Of a DNA stretch of 28,808 bases, positions 12,401-19,400 are shown piece by piece; the stretch's first letter is position 1; the number at the start of each line of letters is the position of its first letter. A program made the position numbers and the translations under genes. This DNA comes from Endotrypanum monterogeii. Taxonomy: Eukaryota; Euglenozoa; Kinetoplastea; Trypanosomatida; Trypanosomatidae. Where the stretch lies: the NCBI GenBank assembly GCA_000333855.2, contig CM007339.1:425548-454355 (forward strand). Reading direction: 5' to 3'. The notes beneath the pieces are model-generated. The model was given only the letters and a program-made list of their open reading frames with translations. It was not told the origin of the DNA and ran no database searches.

Positions 12401-13405
12401 AACTACATCAACATTGTCGGCAACGAAGAACTTTTCACCACGCCAATGGGCTTCACAGTGTTGCAGCTGGCGGCCGGCCTCTGTCTCCCTGAGGTCGTCG
12501 ACTTTCTCGTGAAGACCTACAAGCTCAATCCCTTATACACACCGACTCAAGATCTCTATGCAAGAGCTGGTCTATCGACTACGTTGGAGACAGCCGACAC
12601 ACATCCCAGAGAACCACGAGAGGAGGAGGAGCTGCGGGTGCGTAGCGTTCTGTCGCACACAGTTAGTGCACTAGCCCGAGTGGGCGTTCGATCCACACGC
12701 CGCGGCGACTACGGTGAATGGTTCTGTTGGACACCGTACTGGCTCGCCGTCCACACCGGCAACACACAGTGTGTCAAGACGCTTCTTCTCGCGGGTAGCA
12801 TGGTGAGTGCCCCTGCGGTCGCCGTAGATGGGATCGCACACAAAGATGCTTGCCCGCCATGCACCGATGCCCGCCCTTCCTCCGCAGACAAGGATTGGAA
12901 AGAGAGCGGTGCCGTTGTTGGCAAAAGAACGACTGCCTCCTCTGAGGAGCGACGCACATCAGCTATTGTTGACTATAAGGAGCCCGCGTGGCTCTCCCCG
13001 TATCAGCGGACAGCACTTCAAGAGTGCATTGTAATGGCAACAAAGTCCGGTATGGATACTTCACTGAGCAACACGTCCGCTGACTCGCTCGCCCCTCTAA
13101 CACCCTCATCCTCCGGAGCCCCAACGCCCTCCGCTTCTCTCCTGCCAGCCCCCTTGGCGATGGTGGCCCTTCTGCTTCAGTTTGGCGCTCAGTCGACCGG
13201 ACTCTTCGACGACACCGGCAGCGATGCGTGGCTGCTCGCCCTAGCCGGCAGCGGCGCTGCCGAACTGCCGATGACCTCCAGGAGCTACACCACAAAGCCT
13301 ATGGACATCGGATCAACGAAAAGCAGGCCAGGTGACCTATCCTCCCATCGTCCCACCCCCAGCTCTCCCCTTCACGGGTGCCAGCGTCGGGCACGACACC
13401 GTTGA
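3461..13405 (+). CDS. Giant ankyrin-repeat protein, 5' part (frameshifted)
   Basis: This is 3,314 codons in one frame, the N-terminal part of what I read as one gene of about 5,635 residues ending at 20367. Residues about 165-305 are helical and charged. A weak ankyrin-like pair lies near 503-575. Three cysteine groups follow: C840/C846/C850/C853, C916/C919 and C1164/C1167/C1173/C1175. Ankyrin repeats are clearest from about 1843 to 2510: LTPLCAAL at 1844, RTALYAACALGYAEVVRVLL near 1893, TPLHLACERGQLNIIRVLLH from T2348, NTALHLAARQG near 2425 and GKTALLVAVQ near 2484. More degenerate copies occur near 2990-3025, 3087-3120 and 3184-3270. Repeats are separated by long Ser/Thr/Pro, Asp or Gly-rich inserts, including a poly-Gly run near 12295. 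Ankyrin repeats usually mediate protein binding; no enzyme domain was seen and partners are unknown. No signal peptide or clear membrane segment was noticed. The start is the first ATG after the predicted splice acceptor. The frame ends in a non-homologous tail after about 13350. Confidence 0.88.
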   Translation: MRTSTLGAAQEATSAVHKPVTVQCASRGPFNEALQTEANEYLLHERVAEAAAGLAKGESLPLDLFQGRHPLPRELLIELDDGERVGYPPSMSPPHTGGGTVAVNASRPATLEKINPCTCTSTAFDAWLRTVVQSIPPPTEAGNSGRMDGYFAASSRGRARPGSAQRVTREQTICTALELLETAARLLQRRIVLCRDQDRLLHAYYDALEEDIYQQAKAGLRLAAEGERAHFTSNEEPQMLLPPEQHKYSPYHHHLRMYKRGAPLKQYSEEQAKLHHRLEMVYYVLTKLEELEGVNSAILLESQSSSQMNQATHEAGEGNSTNIRNEGSSQGGLTVIRRGGGVSAEQDGDKMVKPLSLSSRRFAAWDQRVCHLRRQLQLPIPAWDVMSRLRNELILSFSARVLALRELGPPPFRGPDTTATSSPAAHDPDVASQSVSNVSSQQDSSNSISAFVEWYVKHIMDPLAISQLLSIVPREYLVTTTCRLIYACEAHASLRSSRALPDLGTVLMCAVAEGRAEAVSQVLLSSSVSYGSALSGATESHTCFFAGLFIGQLDVLKQLVEHQCWNADALHVLLFVNTPWNAAAVASTPRGCHVYQQALIGRVQAFLAMAKRALDARSDALTYDPSLQLNDSSNASASVSTSGDYLTDEMALKVLRAAHLLDMNAQGEKALLTLTRLLATASSNSISDVDDDGGGAAAVENARSPDGAASGVQTMLYAPQPVVAPPPVFLSGALRRLRLFLAARTAMLEYEQQQQNVQWSSLLGHIKSSVATTSGVVTSPTLSSTYESQGNLLSANRMHGDLPKSALSPSTSNLRSGNSKVPASSFGSVLHRQQQQLDACTAAAVCPLRCRMCPAFTTPHLQRVDAWSYTPLHSTTLRTALDNALDIDDEDKERQSSERRAYRVLQATNLKATTNCDACHAKDPHNEPSGYQSEWASHQPPILALLMRSDTAIDMTARSWFMYPSVGRATLQKEGDGDRYSSRRGAPSTSPRSVIKCDSGSKNTFRGYTRRHVSPWQSCYAPTSLITNLPFRYSLSVPLENARRAALDAKQRRAVQILYGGPAPGGIEDNAMHSNDGDEVDNYSSISGDGTADESLAGASSRLAAQLPGLTKPSLYYEAQISLDYLIAMYVADTLGAASPTIGEEALEHDTRDPLPREAAHRLCENCVVVGLCDCVTAAQANGSTRGPHKPYLVTHLGHQHHARDIAGITESDNINGLEGLEATRGHVQGESTFWSAGVSVSVIAHEEMSQRSLSSGTDAGARSTNQNQATPRGSEVDTDVFYLGLWKHQQNIVRALSATQTHSHHATQDASQTSLKTAPVFLRLELRRRCAAAPVKASTPKGESNTCAEAGDKSTIDTHDMDSAETGPGKRGLWLPTITRASQDDVAKALRRMRLERHHSATSATRAARMQATRGHARRTPSPPSRATDTSPSLTRFSHAPYQVPATLVLGIFFISSTGTLRLRINNFTDIEEIVLGLPLGSDAYITEFTESAMPLPPLLYPAATLSLNDSGWRSWHAHRTRQLAVPRQPSTQQKELGREEGKSEHVQVRGGVPLSSASCLSQPVSNAVLHFSFDATELLFEPPPPHHALTGTSTSTIRPVTEVMTVSEGQQLGQGNIETDVESKISNVMQPQLSEPVVLLDNTVKFTQMLSVLTDLVLRTAVGQGREETPEEPQSSRPDFGDEYENDKSDDDNADAATPGDTAPKAHSSVSFVGSRERRLRSAVRRVQSLLNTPGGGALNTTVGHCSPFGHTDLPNLFYPPVRIYRHSCHLPPQELYPPPPSCDAGSADEGKGSGQRMPKQRERRRWRRGNRRIGLQGAVQMPSLASTNMFWHDLIPENVPLTPLCAALASRQPTMAYVIATHPLTKFCDPIIGEERASSVHVWQQQSYQRRTALYAACALGYAEVVRVLLERIPVEEILSYFGLIVESETRSELRRTYAKASVAFLRNYQRNWLKTQASSPPGNAAKMDTKTSEHSPNTTTTQTLSTGRHAGISVRPLTPAVPYLTNDKQRPLLNASTIYISSRSMYTPLHVTLLGVVLDNGDQDTDGVEENTSTDTDDEKASLLLLKARLSKQTKCVTVLLNCLYDLLCVAPTSNGTTQKPKQRKKDDAKGKTQSTESPLAGKELLASALNLYTTAGETALLLAVRHNNVAVALRLLELGVEVTCMDRVTRLLSLELACANRCTPIAEALLQPRSGSGGTEAAMSTSAYVTSPVLLNHAGIATALCWCAINNMPAVMQRLLECDGIDAESGFEGSSPLHLAIAFDSEEAALTLLRGTQPRKGTAAKALLRQSADSEKRQASQPVTATAALKAAATRLCASVLSPNARPKPFMNANILHGRTHSTPLHLACERGQLNIIRVLLHSWNAQLNLTAAYTSYTPLLSAIAHGKEEAALRVLEYSKDQLRRGRAVLDLCAFDQQGNTALHLAARQGLTLALEYMLVQFSEDEITRLVGLHPALAESQAYKSGTCVVPIYATNNHGKTALLVAVQYDQAETAELLVSMLIDSVEASEVKLTELVPEEKNSPRLPNTATNNEEAYANATADDQAAPSSTMSETANVGGTLIDGTCLALHQAQKKRLDAVVQLMLSASPSLFPRTAEFCASVELLKQQQADRRRPTALMTITPSSAKDPSAVENRKKIGQVVVKAAEAGSPLQDNSMVQDRTSFVRLLLTGANGPSSPDDALRVLLRGFALPELYVYLSKVASESAALGVQGGAAMAHSELLVGYLQEHASTVVAPTRVVVFCRAVLECMRQWMSDEASAARERIAASKRRRSLRRVKSGIARPYPPQGSLQNEEPGQRTQREVKEAPIDWLYRILFSAYAPAARGTRSKSTLQNLISPLTTSTTSSVLADITSPQEEAACHRDALDATMKRKTLSLDVARMIRLHGRSQGGARAIEEIKSVVQAYVKSKISEHERLKKQTMSAATGESSEALTMSDSGGGGGGGSDSKSNSLHPQASHDSDAQSIMYLGEPHHNYINIVGNEELFTTPMGFTVLQLAAGLCLPEVVDFLVKTYKLNPLYTPTQDLYARAGLSTTLETADTHPREPREEEELRVRSVLSHTVSALARVGVRSTRRGDYGEWFCWTPYWLAVHTGNTQCVKTLLLAGSMVSAPAVAVDGIAHKDACPPCTDARPSSADKDWKESGAVVGKRTTASSEERRTSAIVDYKEPAWLSPYQRTALQECIVMATKSGMDTSLSNTSADSLAPLTPSSSGAPTPSASLLPAPLAMVALLLQFGAQSTGLFDDTGSDAWLLALAGSGAAELPMTSRSYTTKPMDIGSTKSRPGDLSSHRPTPSSPLHGCQRRARHR
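13336..13405 (+). other. Frameshift junction inside the ankyrin gene
   Basis: The upstream frame (codons starting at positions equal to 2 mod 3) runs to a stop ending at 13405. The downstream frame (1 mod 3) is open from 13336, just after a TGA at 13333-13335. The two frames overlap by 70 bp. A change from the first to the second is explained by loss of one base (or gain of two) between these points. The overlap holds a C5 run (13356-13360) and a C4 run (13367-13370), typical places for an undercalled base. No canonical X-XXY-YYZ slippery heptamer in the upstream frame was found, so programmed frameshifting is not favoured. Confidence 0.8.
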
Positions 13406-16400
13406 CGTCTATTGGGACCAGCGTCAGTGAAGCAGCTGGGCAGCGCTGCATCGAACTGCTCCTCCGCTTTCGTGTACCGCTATTAGGGTGTGTGCCGGAA
13501 TCGCCGCAGCGCGTGAAACCGCACGTGGATGACAGCGGCCCCAGCGGTGTACAGGAAAGTGCCGAGAGAAGAATCATCGACAGGCAGATTCTCAACAACG
13601 CACCCCGTCTTTTGCACCAATGGCGACGGCTGCCTTGCATGCGGCTTGCGCCGGCTGGAACAGCTGTAGCCAGGCTTGCGCTAAAGACTCTGCAAGCATC
13701 CGAAGTCCCTGAAGAGATGCCCAATGACAGCGGCAGCGAAGGAGACGACGATGTGGGCGATAAGGATGACACTGTCATGGGTCAGATGAACACGGTGTTC
13801 GAGAAAGCGCACGCCCTCTGGTTAATGTACGCGGAAGAGAAGGAACGGCTAGAGAGCGCGGGCGCAACTGCGGACACCGCATGCGATGCTACGAAGCTGC
13901 CGTCGCACTCTGCCGTGCCAGAGACGCCGGTCGGCCCCGTGACAGCACCGCTCACGTCGATGTCGATCTTCAGATTCCCAGGTTCCACTCCTCAAGGAAA
14001 AAACGCGGTGAATAATGGCAAGGGAGTGGCAAGCGAACCCACGTGGCAAACAGACGGCTCCGCGAAGGGATGCCACGACACGTTCCACTCAGCGGTGCTC
14101 TCATCGCTCGACCTCTTGAAGGTACGTGTCATCACGGCACTGCGGCTGTGTTACCGCGTTGTTCTTCTTTACACGTGTGTGGAGTACACCCCAATGCAGC
14201 TGCTCCGACTCGTTCACGCTTTCGGCACGACGATGATCCCAGTAAGTATGCATCATCCCCTGAGCGGCGACAGTGTGGCTACACGTCTGCTACGCAAGAC
14301 ACACACGCGCCTGCTCACCGGGACAAGCGAAAGAAGCGACAGTGCCAGCAACAGCAATTTTCTCCCTGGTGCGCATGAAAGCTCTCGTGCGTCGCTAGTT
14401 ATTCACGACACCAGCGAAGCACCACGGCTTTCATTGAAGGTGCTGGACGAGCCACCGTGCATCGGCAACCCGTACGCGGAGCCAGAGACGCGTCTCTTGA
14501 TCGATACGTGCGTAACACTTGTGCATCTTTTTGGGGACGGTCTAGAAGCTCAGCTGAGGCCTTCGTCCGCCTCTCGCTCCAAATCGATTTCCGTGGAAAG
14601 CACAGAGGCCGAAAATGCCATCTGCTCTCTACTCTTTCAGCCGTCGTGTGACGGTGAGACGGCGCTTTCCTTGGCCGCCCGCATCGCCGATGCGCCGCTG
14701 ATATCTGTTTTGGTGAAGAACGGGGCAGCTGCCTCGCAAGACTCGGACTCGCATAGCCGAAGTCGAAGTACATTATGGCACAGCGCGCCACGGCAAGACG
14801 ACGGCAGCGACATCGAGGAGGCGGCTGATATGCTCAACGTCACGAACCAACCTGGCTCAACAGTGTACTCCCTGCGCACGAATATGGAAGACATCGTGCT
14901 GCGCCGGCTACTAGCTACTCGTGTGTACTATCCTGCGCATGAGATCGACACCCTGCGCATCTTGCTGGCGCACATGCCCGACGAAGCTGCGCGGCGATGC
15001 TTTCTACGGTGGGTGTACCCCAACGTCCACCCCATACCGGCGCTCCAGCTGACGATGGACAACGTCGACGTCGCAGGTCACTTCCTGACTAGCTCCCACT
15101 GCATGAATGCGCTCTGGGCAAATCTGCTGTACGCGCGCTTCAACGGCTGGCTGGACACTATGATATCAGCGAAGGCGAGGGCATGGAACAGCCTTCTCCG
15201 TATCGTTCTCCCCGGTGCGCCGGCAGTACCTATTTATCTCATTATGCGCGCCGCCGTCCAGGAGGACGGAAGCACACGAGACTCGCAGGTGGGGCAGCCG
15301 AAGCAGCAGCTGCATTCCTCCGCTGATGCGCCAAAACCGCTGACCCCTTCGAAGAAGCGACCAAAGACTCCACCCGATCAATCAAAAATATCGAACTGGT
15401 CCCACATCGTGCGCTGCACTAGTGTTTTCCTGCAACTCATGACTATGTCTGTGGCCGAGACACTCATGAGCAATCTCATGCAGCCATCGCCGTCCCAGCT
15501 AACAGATGCTCCCACCCTCTCCCCCACACCCACCTTAGGCGCTAAGAATGTGCAACACGCGAAGTCCCTCTCCACGACACCGTCATTGGAACTCAAGAAA
15601 AAAACACCTGCACCGGTGGAGAGCGTGCCGCAGTTGTCAGAAGGACTTGCAGGAACGCTGTTGTGGGATATCATCGAGCTCGCCGTGCGCTACGACGACA
15701 AGGATGTCCTTCAATACCTGTTGCAGCTTCGTCTGCCAGATTTGGTGCTCAGGTACATCAGTAGCATCCGACAACAGACGCCATCGTCGAGCGTCGCCTC
15801 TGGGGGGGCCCCCACGCCTCCAAGCGCGGCTACGCGTTCGATGGAGGCAGCTTCGGCAGCGATCCTCGAAAGCTATCCCTCTTTTGTCGGTGTTAGCACT
15901 ACGTCGCAGGCGAACGGTGTGCTCGAGCGGCTGCAGCGTCTGCTCTGGAAGGATGCGGTCCAGAAGCACCACATTGACCTGCTCGCCGTCGCTGCGGGGA
16001 GCGTATCAACGCTGCAGTTCCTGTACAAGTTCTCCCCGCCCGAGGTGCGCGCGCTGATGACCCCCATGCGCTACGACCGCATTGATTTGAATAGCGGGAT
16101 GCCAGAGGGCATGACGCTCTTGTCAGACCTGCGGGGTCCCGCCGGGGCAATGACGAAGACTGAGCAGTCGAGTGACAACCAACATATGCAAAAGTCACTG
16201 TTGCTGGGAGATCGTGGCGGCGGCGGCGGCGACACTCTATCACGACTGCCCTTGATAGCCTCCCGTGGTAAAGGTGAGGCAGATGCCACGGCGATGCTTC
16301 AGATCAGGAAGAGCTCTTTCTCCGAAGGCACCGCCTCTGTCACGCTTCACGAGGATGGCGGATCTTGGTCCACTGAACTGACGCCGGAGACACTGGCCTC

Positions 16401-19400
16401 GCTGATGTTGCCAGTGAAGGGGGAAAAAACATCCAATGCCTCTGGCGGGCGAGGCGGTGATGTACTGATCACAGATACACCGCCGCTGCTGCTGCGCATG
16501 GACACTAAAGATGGTGAAGAGCGGGGAAACGTTGACGTGGGTGAACAGGCTGAACTGCACTTCATGGAAAGTTGCGTCCGGAATGGGCGCCGTCCCCTCG
16601 CCCCGCGCGAAGAGCGGCGGCGGCGTGTCACCGCTGTGACGTGGGGCCTGGGTGCGGCTGCCTGCCCAGTGAGCCTACCGATGCCTCGTGTGAGCCTGAC
16701 CAATTCGCTGGAAGGTAACGCAGACACCCAGGAGTTTATTACAGCGCCGGGGGAACCAGCGGAGGTTCAGCCTTGTGGAGCACCGACACTACCACAAGTG
16801 GTGCGGACGTCCGTCCAAGGCAGCGCAACCACCCCATCCTCCAACAAGACAGGCGATGCCCACTCGCGTAAGAACACATCGAAAGAAACCTCCGGCAAGG
16901 GAAAAAAGACTTCTCCCTCTCGCACTGCACAGTCGCGAGCGCAAAAAAGTCTACAGGCCGGAAAAATGGTTGTGGTGCCTCAAGAAGCAGAAGTGCATTC
17001 ATTGGCAACCGCACCATCGACTCCGACAGTGGTGCTGGAGCCCATCTACTTTATGTATTTGCAGCTCGATTGGGCGCTGCACTCGACCCTCCTGTTTCGC
17101 TCACCTCGTCCGTCCGGTGCCACACTTGACACGATCTTCTTCCTGCTAGATCAGCGAGCGCCTCTTTCGGTGCCTGTGCTCGACCTTTTTCTGGCTGGAA
17201 GCGTCGCGCCGAGCGGTACAACACTGCAGGAGCTCGCCATCAGCCTCTTCTACCAGACCCGGGAACATCAGGATACACTCCTCCATCTTCTTGTCCTTCA
17301 CGACCAATGCCAGCTAACGGAGTACTACCTCGAGTACTGCTACCTCTGGTTTGTTTCCAATGGATTTGATCCGAGCCCAGTGAGCTGCCAGCCGGGTCGC
17401 TTCCCTCTAGACGATTTCGCTGCATCGACAACGTGCGACTCCAGCGACGACGGCCACGACGAAAATGGGGATGCCCGCTTCGGGAATGGGTGCACGGATG
17501 CGCAAGACATGGGTTCGGGTCAGCCGTTGCAGTCTCTCTCTCACGGCACGCCCTCCTCGCGGATGGCGGGAAAAGTGCCCTGCGAATTCTTGCGGTGCAT
17601 GCTGCGCGTGAATGCGCATGGACTCACTGCCTTCGACTACGCTCATTCACCGGCGATGCTGCAGTTGCTCATGTGGTATGGATGTGTGCCTCCCACATAC
17701 CGGCCAAATCCACGTGCATTTCGTAAAGCTGTTTTCTTTAACAAAGGCCGCCGCACAGAGCGTTCTGATGTGAGGGAAGCGTTCATTCTGGTAGGCAACA
17801 GAGACCACCACGATGGCGCCGATGCTACCGCGCGGATGGGTTCGCTGGGGAGAGGATCGGCGGCGCTGGCAACGATGCATCGCAGGCGGGAGGTGCTGCG
17901 CTTCTTTCCTGTGCCTCGGCTGGTTCTGGCGACCGACAATTTTACCTCACTTATGGACCCCACCGGCAAGGAGCTGGCATCCATGGTGGGAGTTGAGGCG
18001 ACAGGGTCAGCGCACAAATCCCCCGCAGAGACGTCGAAGCAACAGAATGACAGCAATAAAAGCGATCCGGACATAAAATCTATCAAGAAGGGCTTGTTAG
18101 AGTCAAACCTGGCGCAACAAGAACAACTCAACAGCCGCCGTCTCTCTCTGATGGTCACTGCGGAGCAGCGACAACTGCAGGTCTTTCAGCGGCGCCGTCA
18201 GCAGCAAGAACGCGCCAAAGCCATTCTGTTTGACCAGGTTGCCGCTCAGTCCAAGGTGATGGTTGCCCGCCGCGGCGGCGCAGATGGCAAAGCAGCGACG
18301 CGGACGAATACCGCTGCGATGCCGTTTCTGACACGGACCGTGACATCCCAGATACGCAAACAGTGGGAGGAGCAGCGACACCCCCTCTACAACGTGACGA
18401 TCCTGCTGCGCAACGCCCTTGAGGCACAGCGAATGTCAGCCTCCGCCTTGGGCTCGAAGGCGTCGCGTGGTAAACCAAAACGGCCGGGGGAGAGCAGTGT
18501 TCTTGGCAGCAGTGCAGGTCTTCTCCCTATCCTACTCACTGAAGAAGTGAGCCTGCTGCACCTCGGTCTTTGCTCCTTCGAAGATGAACTCGTGCGCCTG
18601 TATGGCACACTTCAAACGACGTCCGCCTCTGCTACCGCATCCACCGGTAGCTCAACTGCGCAGCACAGAAGCAACGAGGAAGGGGATAACGACAGCGACG
18701 GCAGTGACTCCGGCCCCAAAATAAGCACCTACACCCGTCTGCTCCTGCCGCCCTCTCTCACTGGCCGCTCTTCAACGCAGCAACCACAGCAGCAGGGAGA
18801 CCGTGCGGAGAGGCGAGGCGCTCCTGGTGCACTGGAGGGCGTCTTTCCAGCGATTGGTAAGCGGGAAAGCATATCTGACGCCAACGCAGGCCGCATCGGC
18901 AATACGGCGCGGCCTCGCACATCGATCGTTGACGTGTCAGTTGGAAAAGCATCGCCGTCACCGCAGCACGGCCGGCAATCCATCCATGGCCCTGAAACAG
19001 CTGACGGAGGCACGTCGATGCCACCCCGACTGACACAGATGGATGTGATCTTCCTTCTCGAATCGCAGCAGTTTGTCGTTTTTCCGCTTTCCATGCCCAA
19101 CCTTGATTACGCAGGGGAGGCATCCAGCGACGGCGGCGATGACCCCAACGCTGGATACGGGGATGGGCATGAAGTTGGAATGAGAAACAACAACAACAAC
19201 AACCGCCTCTCCTCCGCGAAGAAGGGAAACATCGTGCCTTCTTCCCTTCCTATTGGGGAAGGCAAAGCCGCCCTCGGCGAATTGCCTGAGTTGATCGAAC
19301 GATGCACTGGCGGCGATACCGGTGCCACGAATCGCCGCTCGAAGCCGCTGAAGAGTGACACGAAGATGACGCTCTTGTCATCCTCGGCGTTGGTCGCACA

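Noticed and set aside
13350..13372. Programmed -1 ribosomal frameshifting at the ankyrin junction
   Set aside because: No X-XXY-YYZ heptamer fits the upstream frame in the overlap. A simple base loss in a C run is the more economical explanation.
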